Assembly (NCBI GenBank): GCA_903632075.3
Contig: CAHIKZ030000126.1
Span: 742,001 to 806,000 of the forward strand
Source of the DNA: Acanthosepion pharaonis
Lineage: Eukaryota; Mollusca; Cephalopoda; Sepiida; Sepiidae
Direction: 5' to 3'
DNA: 64,000 bases
Below are positions 12,027-23,692 of this stretch, one piece after another (positions within the stretch are counted from its first letter, which is position 1; each line of letters opens with the position of its first letter). Position numbers and translations under genes: made by a program. The notes under the pieces are model-generated. The model saw only the letters and a program-made list of their open reading frames with translations. It ran no database searches and was not told the origin of the DNA.

Positions 12027-12245
12027 AGATGTATGTGTTGCGCAATGGATATCAGCATGAAAAATGGAGCCAGCAAGCTGGGTTCAAATTCCAGCTTAGT
12101 CTGTTGCATTCACTTCTACACAAATGCCCTTAGGAAAGGCATGATTTCATCTCTTCTCTCCCCAGGTATAGATTAAATAGCAAAATAGATTTGGCTCTCA
12201 AGCTTTGGGTAGCAACCAGTCTAAAAAAAAGTAAACACTGAATTT
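12027..12245 (+). mobile_element. tRNA-derived SINE
   Basis: A tRNA-like head runs from about 12040 with an A-box-like segment (GCGCAATGGATATCAGCATG) and a clear B box, GGGTTCAAATTCC, at 12080-12092. It is followed by a non-tRNA body, GCATTCACTTCTACACAAAT then GCCCTTAGGAAAGGCATGAT, that is shared with the element at 26350-26580. Such a head plus a conserved central body is typical of cephalopod SINEs; the family assignment is inference. Confidence 0.65.
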
Positions 12246-12804
12246 GAAGCCATGGAAAATGCAACAGAAAACCTCTCCACTTTCCTTCCAAAGAACACAT
12301 AGCAATTCACAGATAATAAAAAAAAGATGTCTCTGGAGAGTCATAGTTGCTTATTTTCCAAAGGCACATGGTATAAAAAAAACATTAGTTTTTAATACAC
12401 TGCAGAACATTGTCTAATAATGGCATAAGGTCTTTAGCTGATTTCTATCTCCATACTTTTTGTGTGTGTGTGTGTGTCTAATTTTCATCAAATACAAGTG
12501 CAAATAAAACTGATTTTCTATTTTATTGAAAACCGGTTTAGGACTTTATCATTGCAATTGAATTGGTATCAATGACTAGCAAATATTTGGTTAGAAAGGA
12601 AAAGGTAAAGTCCTGTGGTTGGGATATCTAAAAAAAATTATAACTATCAGTTGTTGCCAGTAGATAAAAGAAATGCATTAGTGGGTACTTACTGGTATAT
12701 CTTAGTTGTAAAACAAAGATTTCAAAGTCAAGAGGTTCATCTTTGCAATTGTGTCTGTTTTTGATAAAAAAGAAAAAAATGATCCAAACCTGGCCTCAAA
12801 CTGG
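12246..12804. other. AT-rich spacer with a short (TG)n
   Basis: A (TG)8 run lies at 12461-12477. Nothing else was recognised. Confidence 0.4.
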
Positions 12805-12865
12805 ATTTCCTGCCACAGCTGTGGCAACCCGAACATGCTTTGTACTAGGTAAACCATGCTCTGCA
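12805..12865 (-). repeat. 3' LTR remnant of the gypsy-like element
   Basis: On the minus strand TGCAGAGCATGGTTTACCTA followed by GTACAAAGCATGTTCG matches the start of the 5' LTR (TGTAGTAAGCATGGCTTACC then TAATACAGAGTATGTTC). Homology ends near AGGAAAT at 12805, so only about 60 bp of this LTR remains. Confidence 0.55.
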
Positions 12866-12884
12866 TTAGTTACCTCCCCCATGA
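12866..12884 (-). promoter_or_regulatory. Polypurine tract of the gypsy-like element
   Basis: The minus strand reads ATGGGGGAGGTAACTAA immediately before the 3' LTR start. A G-rich purine run at this place is where plus-strand priming occurs in LTR retrotransposons. Confidence 0.5.
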
Positions 12885-13159
12885 TAATCTGATCACACAG
12901 GTGATGCTGCGATCACTTCTGTTTCGTGTTTCTCTGTAGTAGTACCGAAGAGGTGCATCTAAATGGCAGGACCATAGGTTGAGGTAAATCAGATCAGGGA
13001 AATCTCTACATCTAAGTTTGGTGGGTCATCATCATCAGTCCAGTCACTGAGCATCTGTGTGTGTAATTCTTGTGTTCTACTGCAATTTCTGGTTCTGATG
13101 AATTGCTGTCTTTGCGCTCCACTGCACTCTTGTGTTCTGTGGACTCACCATCATAATCT

Positions 13160-14045
13160 ACCACTTGACAGGGCAAAGGTCCCTAATATGACGTGGCATC
13201 CCATTGGCCAGAAGTGAATGTAGACTGTGGTATCCAGTCACCACACCACTTACAAATTTAGATGAGCAGATGGTATGTGGTGCCTTCACTCACACTACAT
13301 CTCCAGTTTTTTGTAGATTGCATTCTCCTTGCATGCTAGTTGGGATGCAACATTTATCCCTTTACTCGCACCTGGTAGGTGTAGACTCCATTTGCTGTGG
13401 AGGCTGATGTATCGTCCTTTGGCATTATATTGTAGAGATACACCACTTCCTTCTGGCAGCAATGGGCTTGATGGTGCGATGGTACCTTTCCACTAAGCCA
13501 TTCTTCGCAGGGAGGTGAATGCATCAAATGTGCAGACAGATGCCCCTGCCTCCTGCTAATTTTCTGAATGCACTCCCAAAGAATGCCACAGTATTGTCAG
13601 CTAGTAGCTCAGTCTGTTGTCCTTGTTCAAAGAATATTGACTCCAGATGACACTGTCAGAGTCCTGACAAAACAGTGGGTGTCAGTTGGAGTACTGTGTA
13701 GGGCCACAATCGATCAGTATCAGGTAGTATCTACTACAAAGATGGATCATATCCAATCCTACTCGGCACTAAATGTCTGTTACATCTAGCCACCCAGTCT
13801 TCCACTGTACCTGAACTGGGTCTATGGAATGACAAACCTCATATTGTCCCACCACTTCCTTAACTACAACCTTAGATATTGCAGGATTGACCCACCTCAC
13901 AAAATAAAGGGTGCATTTGTGCTAGGATGCCCACTTTACTGAGGGATACTCATTATTTGGGCAGAATCATCAATGGCTGTAGTGCACACTGTCAGTGTAG
14001 GCTCTACTTTTTTCCATATTGTGTTGAGCCATCACTGCGGCACCC
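13160..14045 (-). pseudogene. Gypsy-like integrase pseudogene
   Basis: Minus-strand reading gives FVRWVNPAISKVVVKEVVGQ and YEVCHSIDPVQVQWKTG (13790-13910), the segment before the catalytic core, then RVGLDMIHLCSRYYLILIDC, which matches the first catalytic aspartate region (TLIDCGPS-like in relatives). Later pieces include an LTILWHSLGVHSEN-like block, where the second aspartate should be, and a C-terminal (LG)DTTVYIHFWPMGCHV-like block. Stops and frameshifts are frequent. The opposite-strand open frames at 13204-13407 and 13568-13789 are antisense shadows. Confidence 0.6.
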
Positions 14046-14112
14046 TGATGAGATGATCAGCCCTGTTTGCACTAAACTTGACCAAGGTCATGTTAATGGT
14101 TAGGCTGTATTC

Positions 14113-14463
14113 TTAGGCAAACCCTTCCAGAGTGCTAAGCTGATGTTTTATTAGCATCTCTGTGGCCACTTTGATGTGCCCTTTTGCCCTCCCAGTCAGA
14201 GTGTCAAAGATACACCGATGCACACATGCTGAATCGGATAGCAGGTGCAGCGCTGTTGTCTTCCATTGGAGTTGAAGATTAATGCCTCTCAACACTGTGT
14301 CCAGTTCAGCAAGATTTATATGCTGCAAGTTTCCATACGGATGCAGCCAACATGCATCTTTGACGATGTCCCAGTCAACTTCCAATGCTACTCCAGTAGC
14401 CAGGGAACTTGCATCAACCAACACCATTATTTCCTGATATTGCACACACCAATTCCCTCTCAC
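14113..14463 (-). pseudogene. Gypsy-like RNase H domain (116 codons open)
   Basis: The domain begins with a VLVDASSLATGVALEVD motif, where D is the first RNase H catalytic aspartate. It continues with HINLAELDTVLRGINLQLQW, carrying the conserved glutamate, and LLSDSACVHRCIFDTLTGRA, carrying the next aspartate. The frame is unbroken across this domain even though neighbouring blocks are broken. It joins the RT block upstream through a frameshift and the integrase block downstream. Confidence 0.75.
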
Positions 14464-15180
14464 AGGGTGAGCATGCGTTTTAGTAGAAGATTACAGGTTT
14501 TATCACCACAACCTTTGGTCATTGTGTTTGCCTGTCACTTCAGAAATGTAGTCGCTGGTCTGAGCCAGCCCCATACTGGAAAGTGACTAGTGAACTTTCC
14601 GCATACAGAAAATGTGCTTTGACAAGTAATGGTGGCTGGAAATAATGGGGTCTCACTCACTAGTCTCCACTGAAGGACACTATGCTCCCCCCCCCCAGAT
14701 ATACAAGCCCAATACTTTGGCCCCATCCTTCAGCATTTCAGAGTCCTTGCACAAGGGTCCAAAATTGGTAAAGTGCTTCCAGACTTGTTTCGTCAAAACT
14801 AGGCTTTCATCAACATAAATATCATCGATGTATGCCAATGTGGTATGTTTAATTGACTTGTCCTGAGCCAATATCATATTAATTATCAACTACATTATAA
14901 GAGGCACTACATTCAGCCAGAAACTCAACTCAGGTGGAATGACTTGCAGATAAGCCTTTCTTAAACCCAGAAGTGATACATTATTCCTCCACTGCCGCCA
15001 TTCTCTTAATTTGTGCAAACAAACATCAGCATTCACTATGAACATGTTGACATATTTATTCAGCTCCCAGTATTCCATGACAGGGCAAACCTTTTCTTTG
15101 TTCTCTTGGACCACGGCAATCAGTGGAATTAAGCCTTTCACTGGCCCAAGCTTCTTCTTGGGATATGGTGTCAGCTAGCC
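14464..15180 (-). pseudogene. Gypsy-like reverse transcriptase pseudogene
   Basis: Segment 15141-14890 holds VKGLIPLIAVVQ-type and PVMEYWELNKYV motifs and a VSLLGLRKAYLQV block, where relatives have LLDLRKAYLQ; the catalytic aspartate is replaced by glycine. Segment 14889-14680 holds the active-site box LAYIDDIYVDE (YIDD codons at 14821-14832), then FGPLCKDSEMLKDGAKVLGL. Segment 14726-14535 is the connection (FSVCGKFTSHFPVWGWLRPA). About 60 codons between LRKAYLQV and the LNVVPLIM block appear deleted compared with relatives. Dead. Confidence 0.75.
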
Positions 15181-15700
15181 GTTATCCAACCAGGTTTGCA
15201 TCTCACTCCTATACTCTAGTTGGACACAAGATATTCTGCTATTGTGTTACACAGCACTGTTGGAGCTTGACACCCCCACTCCAGTCCATTTGAAGTTCAA
15301 ATCTTCTCTACATGGTCAAATTTGGCGCTGAACACCTATTTGCCAGTGGTTATTGCCACACATAGGAGTAGTTAACTGTGACAACTTAACTGCACCTGAG
15401 AGAGGGATTTGTACCCCACCCATCATTGTTAACATGTTCATCCCAATCAGCAGGTCATACCCAAGTGGCCTCTTGTGAGTCACCAGGAAGACAACCTTGA
15501 TGGGATTGACATTTTTTGGGCTCAGGTTGACGACCCTGACTCTGCAGGTGTAAGTCTCTGTTAAAGTTTGTCACATGCACAAACCTTCTCGTCTATGATC
15601 GGTACATGTCTTTGCTGACTAATGATCAAGAGGAACCAGAGTCAACGAGCAACGTGCACAGCTTTCCATCAATTTGGACAATGATTATCAGTAGTGACAA
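15181..15700 (-). pseudogene. Gypsy-like aspartic protease and linker
   Basis: The protease catalytic motif LLVDSGSS lies at the 3' end of the gag-side open frame (15626-15662). After a frame break the chain goes on with VNPIKVVFLVTHKRPLGYDL and LIGMNMLTMMGGVQ, the flap and second-loop region of retrotransposon proteases. A YRSEMQTWLDNG-like linker then leads into RT. In-frame stops are present. Confidence 0.6.
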
Positions 15701-16515
15701 CTTTTTATCTGCTCCAGGGAAGTAACTGTCACTATCATCTATTCCCCTGTCTTGTTTCCTGAGCAGGTATGTGCCAGGTGACTCATAGTGTGGCACCGAA
15801 AACAACACAACTCTCAATGTGGTGTCCCAGCCCATGTGCCCTATTGCCTTCTTTGGATGTGGCAGGTGTTTGATGGCAGGGGCAGTCTTGTGCCAGTGGT
15901 TCAGTCCATTACAGGCATAGCATGTAACATCAGTACGAGGACTAACAGGGATGTGAAGACTCTTATACCATGTTGCTTGTGTTGCTGCTGCCACTAGTGC
16001 TGTCAATTCCAGTATGTCATCCTTTAGGATTGCCTGGGCATGCATCAGTGTCTGGTCAATGGACAGCATGTCCATTCTTGATGATGCATGAAGGAGTTGC
16101 TTGACCTGGACTGGTATTCCAGCCACAAATGTGTACATTAGTATGGGGTCGCTCACTGCTCCAAACACTGTGAGCTTCCATAGCTCTGCCAGATAAGTGT
16201 CAACAGATTCGTCATGTTGCATCCAGTGTGCTAGGATTTGCTCACATGCTCTGAGCTCATTCATTGTGAAGACAGCATATAAAGCTATCTATATTTTGTC
16301 TACATCCATCTTCTCATCTCTCAATTGCTAGTAGATGACAAATGTCCCCCCCCCGTCAGTGTATTCTAGCCACTTCACATTGCACAGTCTGCAGACAAGA
16401 TCCACCTTTTCCATCCATTCAACCACTGATCCAGCACCATCAAATAGGGGAATCAGTCTCAGATCGAAACTGCTATCCATCTCAAATGCCAAAATAGCTT
16501 TTGAAGAGTCTTCTA
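15700..16515 (-). pseudogene. Gypsy-like gag pseudogene
   Basis: From about 16510 the minus strand reads FEMDSSFDLRLIPLFDGAGS then VVEWMEKVDLVCRLCNVKWL, a gag capsid N-terminus. After stops near 16330 and 16283 it continues in the 212-codon open frame 16264-15626: AHWMQHDESVDTYLAELWKL, LLHASSRMDMLSIDQTL, and a zinc knuckle CYACNGLNHWHKTAPA. The knuckle is CX2CX4H but the last cysteine is replaced by alanine. The 212-codon frame reads through into the protease. Confidence 0.75.
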
Positions 16516-16544
16516 CCTAAGTCTTCTTTATCACTTTCTCAACT

Positions 16545-16700
16545 GTACTACACACCACTAGCATCGTCTTCAGAGTTCCCTCTCTCTACTAGCAAGCAAT
16601 GTAGCCACTTATATAGTAAGCAGCAGGTGTTAATACAATTTCCTACTACAACTGCAGCAAGTTGAACATACTCTGTATTAGGTAAGCCATGCTTACTACA
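16545..16700 (-). repeat. 5' LTR remnant of the gypsy-like element
   Basis: On the minus strand it begins TGTAGTAAGCATGGCTTACC at 16700 and contains a TATA box (CTATATAAG, about 16608-16617). It runs to roughly the start of the leader near 16545. The first 60 bp match the 3' LTR remnant at 12805-12865. The exact 3' border and primer-binding site could not be fixed by eye. Confidence 0.5.
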
Positions 16701-17619
16701 ATCATGATTACTACAAGTATTATATAATTATAAATTCTGTAGATCTTCAAGTGTGCAGAATGGTTTACAAAAGATTTCTCCAAATTTCATCCACTCTTAA
16801 ATTAACTTGGTTAATGCAGATTAAAAAGAAATAGATTTATTGCATACATTATATAATTGATGGTATTGATATTGTTAAGTTATTGAGCATCTTCATTAAT
16901 CAATTAACAATGTTGATTTGTTCATCATAAGTATTTCTTGGAAGAAAACAATACAATGCTAAAAACTGTCTGGAAATGGATATTTGACTTTTATAGGCTT
17001 CTCAATTTATTGTTAATCTTGGGTTTAAGATGTTTATGCTTAACTTGGATCTATGTTATTCACTACCTCTACAATTAATTACTGTCTCTCTCTCTTTTAG
17101 CCATATGTAATAAATCAATGCAAGAGGAAAAAACTTTCTCAGCATTACCCTCATTTTTGCTTTCTTTACCATTATGGTAATAATCATCCATTCTTTTTCC
17201 AACATGTCATCATGCCCATGCTTGATTCAAAAATCGTACGACTCATACAGCAATCACTATCACTTGACATAAAATATTTTTGCTCTTCCTTGCCTTTAAA
17301 GGAGTGCCCTTTGCCGTACTGATGTTGCTACATGCCTTACTTCTTGCCTATCTCACACTGCAAATTTTTTCTAAGCTCTATACTAAACATTAAATCTGTT
17401 ACGAAAAAAGAATTAAACAAAATGAACACAAAACGATCAGCTTTAAAAAAGGACTCATAACTGGAAAAACTGAATGAAAAAAGAATGTTAACAACAAATA
17501 CTTTTTCACACCCAACCCAGTTCTGCGGAATCAGAATCAACATTGAGTTTAAGCAAGCGAATGAGCCAATTGGAGTAAAGTACCATGCAGATTTAAATTT
17601 TCCCACTTGTGATGAATGC
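16701..17619. other. AT-rich spacer
   Basis: A minus-strand open frame of 89 codons (17606-17337) was not recognised. It directly precedes the Helitron-like fragment and may be non-coding internal sequence of it. Confidence 0.35.
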
Positions 17620-17975
17620 AGCTATCAATTTTTTTTTTGCATGCTAGCATGCTAGTTAACATTCGTGTCAGTCAGCTGTTGGCTCTCACGCTGGCCAATA
17701 GAATCTTCCTGCCTATTCATAGCAGCCAGCTATAGGATCTCACTCTGGCCAGTAGAAAATGGCTGCAAACTACAGGAAAACTGCCATAGAAGCATGAAAA
17801 ATATCGATTATTTCCACTATTGATGGGAGTTGGGAAATGCAAAGTTGGTCTTGGCTTTCCTGCTAATTTGTAGCATGTGCATGTAAATTTTGGTGCAAAT
17901 CTGTCAAAAATTGCGACTGTGCATTCATTACACACACACACACACACGTCCTGCCTTTTATAGATAGAGATTAGA
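17620..17975 (-). mobile_element. Helitron-like non-autonomous fragment
   Basis: The minus strand starts TCTATCTATAAAAGGCAGGA then CGTGTGTGTGTG. A TCTA..TATAAAA..GTGTGTGTGTG start is common in animal Helitron 5' ends. The body contains CATGCTAGCATGCTAG near 17641-17655. A 76-codon open frame (17947-17717) is driven by the TG repeat and is not considered a gene. The 3' hairpin and CTRR end were not located with confidence. Confidence 0.35.
17930..17946. repeat. (CA)n microsatellite
   Basis: About eight CA units inside the Helitron-like 5' end. Confidence 0.8.
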
Positions 17976-18509
17976 TTTTAATGAAGAGGGCTTCCATGAA
18001 GTCACTATTATTCTCTTTTTCTACTATTATTGGTATTTTGTAAGATTACAATAGATAAGAATTATGTAGAAATGACCTTATCCCCTTCTTAATTTATCAT
18101 TGTGGTATGAAGATGATGGCTGAATGGTATAGGGAAGACTGGGCTTATGCCTTTTTTCATAAACATAAGTATGTAAGTAATTTAGTTTCCAGGTTCTATT
18201 TTCTGAATTAATACCTTGTCTCTCCATGTAAGCCTTAGTATAAACCATGAAGCCTTCGATCTAACAGAATCTCTGAATAATTTTCTTTTATTAGTTGTCT
18301 TTTTTTATTCTTTAGTGATCATTTTTCAGAGAAGCTTTTCTAAAAATGGCATTTAATTTTATCACCTTTATTTTTTTTTCTTGATGCCTGTTTCTAGTTT
18401 TTATTGTTTGCTGCATCTTGTTAAGAAATGCATGAAACTCACTTTATTCATTCAATAGAAATATTAAGCAATTACTGTCTCAGGTTGTTCCAGTAAGTAA
18501 ATCTGGCCT

Positions 18510-18533
18510 CCCTCTCTCTCTCTCTCTCTCTCT
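18510..18533. repeat. (CT)n microsatellite
   Basis: Twelve CT units. Confidence 0.85.
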
Positions 18534-19121
18534 AACCTGAAACCATTCAGAAGTATCCAGTACCAGCAGACAATTCATGTTGGTTTTAGCACTTTTTCAA
18601 TGCAGGGCTCTTCTAAAAGCAGAGTGCAAATAAAGGAAGGCCAAGGGGATGAGGTGAATGTTGCAATTATCTGCTAATTCCTTTTATGTGTGTTCGTATT
18701 GCACTGGACCATCACTATGTCACCACTTGAGTGGGTCTGGCACTATCTGCTTTGGCATTCTGCTAAGTAATCCCCACAGTTGGGCACAAGAAATGCTTCA
18801 ATAAACTGTTTAGTTTGTTTTATTTGAAAGAATGGCACAAAGGATTCAATGGGGGTTTTAACAGCTGCAACAGATGTGCATTCTCATAAAGCTCTCAACA
18901 CAAACAACCATGGACAGGTTAGAAGGTAGCAAAAACAAAACAAAAAACATCTAAAGTAAAACCTTGAGCATCACCACTGAGATGGAAAATTCATTTTTAT
19001 AGCTAGAGATTGTATACCAAATGAGCCACTATACAGTTAAAGTGAGTATGTTTTCAAATAAGTCATTGAAATGTCTTGAAACGTGTATGTTAAAAAAATC
19101 CTTTTTTTGTTGCTATTGATG

Positions 19122-19166
<45 letters not shown>
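19122..19166. repeat. Compound (TC)n(AT)n microsatellite
   Basis: About ten TC units pass directly into about eleven AT units. Confidence 0.85.
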
Positions 19167-19610
19167 ATGTTAACTATGATATGTACAAAATTATATAATT
19201 CAGCCTAATCCAGTGAACAGAATTTCTGTTGATAAAGTGATCAATATTTGTCTCGAGCAATAATTATTATAATACAATCAATCCTATCTGAAGCCCTAAT
19301 AAGTGAGAAATAATGAAACTCGGAGTTGACATTTTTATATATAATCCACAGACAGACTGTTTCACTGTATCACAGCTCATCAGTGTGGCTAGACATCTGA
19401 TTTCTTCAAGCTAGGATCAAAACTAGATCAATTTGGCATCAATCAGAGATTCTACCCCTAAGCTATTGGCACACGGCAGAGGAAAGGAATCTTTTAACAT
19501 GTTATATACATGATATATGTAATGCTAGACCAGTAGCTAGAGCTCTCAATTCTGACAAAGAGCTATGTGTTAAACAGGAGCAGCAGCCATTTAAAAATTC
19601 CCTTTCTTCA

Positions 19611-20350
19611 TAGTGCTCAATTAGCAAATGAGATCATAAAAGTGGTCACTATGCTCAACTACAAATGGTGACAATCTGTTTCATGATGAACACAATCTTC
19701 AGTCCATATATGTTGTATTTTGGCTCAACTATTTATATATGCTGTTCAATGTGCATTATGGGTAATAAGGTCTATTGTATTATCCTGATGGCTGTTGGGT
19801 GAGTGGTAACAATTATATCTGTAATTATTCTAGGGGCTATTGAATAGAAATAATTATGGATCCAAATGCAGTTATTTGTTAACTTTTTTAATCATTATTT
19901 ATTATTGATTACTTAATTATTTGTTGTTGATTATTATTACTACATTTATTTGTGTGTAGTTGTAGTTTGTTGATTAGTTTATTATTTACTTAATTTGTTT
20001 ATTTATTTAGATATTTTGTTCATTTTATTTTTCAGAATTATATTATTTAAAGTATTGGCTTTGTGCAAATTATGTTACATTATCTGTGTTGTATATTGTA
20101 CATATATTTGTATTTTTTATGGTGGCATTTTATAATGTATTTGGTTTTAGTTTTTGATTTTTAAGGTACATATTAAAAATTTATCTTTGTTTTTGTATAA
20201 TGCACCATTAACCAGCATATATAAATAGTTGAGTCAAAATGCAACACACATAGTCTGAAGATTTTGTTCAAGCATGAAACATTTGCCTCTTGGTGTGGAT
20301 CTCAGTGTCCACTTTAATATTTACATACTCTCTCTGATAATGAGCACTTT
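19611..20350. repeat. Long inverted-repeat (foldback) element
   Basis: The left arm 19611-19760 and the right arm 20197-20350 are inverted copies of about 150 bp. The best-conserved core is CTCAACTATTTATATATGCT preceded by TTGTATTTTGG or TTGCATTTTGA, with TGCATTAT, CTTCAG and GTTTCATG blocks also paired. The 435-bp centre is very AT-rich and has no open frame. This layout fits a non-autonomous DNA transposon with long terminal inverted repeats or a foldback element. No transposase trace is visible, so the superfamily is unknown. Confidence 0.7.
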
Positions 20351-22189
20351 TACCCATAAATATAGCATACCTTAAAACTATATGTTTTTATCATATATAT
20401 AACATTGGATTTAGTTAACTAGGTTTTAGAGAAAAGCATTTTACAAAAAAGCTGATGGTTTATTAAAATTTAATTTGGTTTTTAATTGAAAAGTTATTTT
20501 AATTTAGTTATTGGATCTGCATTTTCTTCTTTGCATAATAATGCTTTTACATGTTTTTTTTTTTTTTAATAATAAAGTTTTTGCTTTTAAAAAGATAAAT
20601 ATTGTGCTGCATTTATTAGTTATTTCAGCTCGTTTGTTTTGTTTGTGAAATACTAACATTATTCTTTTCTTGAATTCATTCATACACATTTCTCATTAGC
20701 TGTGTCTTCAACTAAGTATTTATGTATTTCATTTGGAATGATGAAGCAGTTTCTTTTCTTTAGGAAAAATTTTACCCATTAAATTTGATACTTTATTTTT
20801 TCTCTCCAAATCTGTTTAAAAGCCTTTTTTGTTTGTCTATAATATGAAGATTATTCAGTGGATTTGTAATTTTATATGAATTTTTCTGTCTATATTTAAT
20901 GAAAGATTTTTAATAAAGCAAAACATATAACTGATTGCACCTAAACAAAATTTCAGTAGAATTTGAATACTTAGATTTTAAATTTACCAATATTCTATGG
21001 AATATAAATCATTACAGTTCATTAATGTTTGACATAAACTTCTTGATAAAAATTGATTGGAAGATTGCTCATGTTGTAACAGATTTTGATGCCATGATTC
21101 TATAACTGGTCAAAGTGAAAAATTCTACTTTACCAAAATGGTCAAAAAATAGGATATTGGATATTGTTAGAGCATTATTTCTTGCTTCATGACTGAGGTA
21201 GTTGTGTATTTACAATGTGCATATGGTTGGTTTTTGAGTCCTGATGAAACCCAAAATTTTCAATACTGATTTTTCATGGTAGGTAGGCCAACCACCCTTG
21301 CTTAAAAGATTAATAAACCACAGTCCTTCTCTTCTTACTCATGAGGACCTTGACCAGACTAAGCTAAACTTAATATCTTATCAGGTGGGATTAGTGATAT
21401 ACAAGCAAGTTGGAGTAGAAAATATTGTAATGTATTTGGCAAGGACTTTCATTGATTAGACATGATTGATCAATGAGGCATTCTTGATAATCTTATCTCT
21501 CGACAATTCTAAGGTGGCCATTGTTTGAATTTCCCAATACATCAGAGCAATTTCCCATAATCGAACTGAATTATCAAAAGAGTACCTCGATGAGAATAAA
21601 GCACTTTAGAGGCTTTCATTAGGAAACCCACTTTCCTTGGGACAGACTAAGTTCTTAATATTTTACAAGTGTGCACTAGAGGAGTCTTTATTCAATCCCA
21701 GCTTTCTAATCAATTCAGCAGGAGGAAAAATAAGTTTATATATTTATAGAGTAAATTTTAAATTTATTCTTTTTAGAGTGCTATGTGTATTTAATAAGTT
21801 TCACAATTTAAAAAATGGGATCGCATTTTATTATGGTTATCTGAGGAGGTAATTATCAAATTAGGTTTTTATATGTACACACTCCGAGCAAAAGAAATGA
21901 CCTACCAAGGTGAAAATCAATTTGTTTAATTTTTACTAAGAAGCTGTAAGTATTTGACAATGTACTTTCAAGAGTAGCATCTGTGGTCATTCAAGACTAG
22001 AATGGCATATTCACATGAACACACTATATGGGGAGATGCAGACTTGAATGCTATGTAATAGTGAAAATAAGGTATGCAAAGGTCATGAGCTACTTGACAC
22101 CTCCTCAAGATTAGCTAATCCCAGATTAAGACATGCATTCAAATTTTTCATCTTAAATGATAAGAGATTGCATAAAGTCTAGAGCCTTC
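20351..22189. other. AT-rich stretch, no gene recognised
   Basis: A T10 run lies near 20555. The block 21170-21640 is less AT-rich and could be old retroelement sequence, but no motif was found. The 71-codon open frame 21637-21852 is unrecognised. Confidence 0.35.
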
Positions 22190-22855
22190 AACTTTTTTTT
22201 AGTATCCCATGACTGCTTCAGTCATCACAGGGAGAAAAACCTAAGGGTAGAAGAAACAGACAACCTCCTCCAAGATGATCTGTTGGTGGAGCTCTAAGGA
22301 GTTCTGGAATTGTCATGTCCATCTACTCTTTGATGTTATCTGACCAGCTTTTGCATTGCCATCCCCATTTGCATCCACCTGCAACAGTGCCGTGCATAAT
22401 TTTATTGCCGATAATGTTATGCTGTGTGACACGGCCAGACCGTGACATCTTCCAATGCTTAATAGTGGTGAGGATAGATTCCTGTCAACCCATGAGACTT
22501 TTGACTTTGCTCCTTCCATAGTCATTGGTTTTATTCTCCCAGTAGGAGATGTAGAGGAGATTTCTCAAGCATTTATTCTCGAATGTCTGGATCCTTTTTC
22601 ATGCCTGAGCCAGGAGTGTCCAAGTCTCACACCCATATAGGGGAATGGATATGACCAGTGACTTGTACAGTTTATACTTAGTATACTTCCATATCCTTTA
22701 CAGCCTGCAATCGCTGCTGTGGTGTATCCGTGTTCATATTTCTGCATTGCAGGTGCTACCTTTTGACAGGATTGTTCTCAAGTATTTGAAGTTGAGCACT
22801 TTTTCCAGTGGTTTGCCATTCATGGTGATGTTGACATTGGTGTTGCTCGTGCTAT

Positions 22856-23690
22856 TCACCATTTTACTTTGGATTTCTCTGTGTTAAGTTCCATTCCATA
22901 TGCACTGGCTCTTTCAACAGGTTTGTTGGTCAGGTCTTGCAGCTTACTGTTATTGTTTGTCATAAGGTCAATATCATCTTTAAAATGCAAATTGCTGAGA
23001 GGTCTACAACCAATAGTGTTATGCTCATGGATGGTTTCCTGCATAATTCTCTCCAGAAATAGTTTGAAGAGTGTTGGAGATATTACACATCCCTGTCTAA
23101 CACCAGTACTCATCTAGGAGAAATCTCCCACTTGGTTACTCAAGAGAACTGCACTGGTGATATGGTCATAAAGGACCTGGATGACTTTTTATTAGCCATT
23201 GTATATTAAATTGAGGATATGCCAAAAACCTTTATGCCATACCCAATCAAATGCTTTCTTGAAATCAATGAATTTGTAAAACAGTTCCCTCTGGTTTTTG
23301 CAGATGTTTCTCGATGAGTACTCTACAGTTGAAGATTTGTTCCACTGTGCTCCATCTGGTTCTGACACTTGCCTGCTCCTATGACTAATTCGTCAGTCTT
23401 GGATTTTAGATGGTTGAGGATAATTTGACCTTGCTGGCTGATCAGGCTTATTGTTCTATAATTCTGGCATTGCTTGAGATTATTCTTCTTTGGTAAGGGT
23501 ATTAATAGTGATTGGGTCCACTTTTTGGTTACCACAAATTTTCTGGCATAGAGTCGTTAGTTATTCTTCCCCTCTTTTCACCTGTTCAGAAGGTACATTG
23601 TCCACTCCAAGTGACTTATCAAATTTCAGGCACCTTACTGCTGCTTCTACCGGCTCCTTCAGTATTAGTGTTGTGGTAGGATCCACCTAA
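22856..23690 (-). pseudogene. RTE-like reverse transcriptase pseudogene
   Basis: In order: SLGVDNVPSEQVKRGEE (about 23600), WTQSLLIPLPKKNNLKQCQN and YRTISLIS (23535-23440), a KFIDFKKAFDWVWHKGFW block in another frame (about 23240), STGVRQGCVISPTLFKLFLE (from 23110), and the catalytic box LHFKDDIDLM (about 22977-23006), followed by GMELNTEKSKV. The family normally has LRFADDID; here A is K but both aspartates remain. Several frame breaks between 23100 and 23440 make it inactive. Confidence 0.8.
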
Positions 23691-23692
23691 TT

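Larger units (their letters stand above)
12805..16700 (-). mobile_element. Decayed Ty3/gypsy-like LTR retrotransposon
   Basis: On the minus strand the order is 5' LTR remnant, gag, aspartic protease, reverse transcriptase, RNase H, integrase, polypurine tract, 3' LTR remnant. Integrase after RNase H is the Ty3/gypsy order, not copia. All coding blocks carry stops and frameshifts. The block is visibly less AT-rich than its surroundings. The two LTR remnants are diverged, so the element is not recent. Confidence 0.8.
17976..19610. other. Spacer with microsatellites
   Basis: The less AT-rich part 18540-18960 matched no family I know. At 19440-19500 the minus strand has TAGCTTAGGGGTAGA then GTTTTGATCC about 40 bases later, which resembles a degraded tRNA-derived SINE head. 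Neither is firm enough for its own entry. Confidence 0.35.

Noticed and set aside
13204..13789. Two plus-strand open frames
   Set aside because: Antisense shadows of the gypsy-like integrase, whose motifs read on the minus strand.
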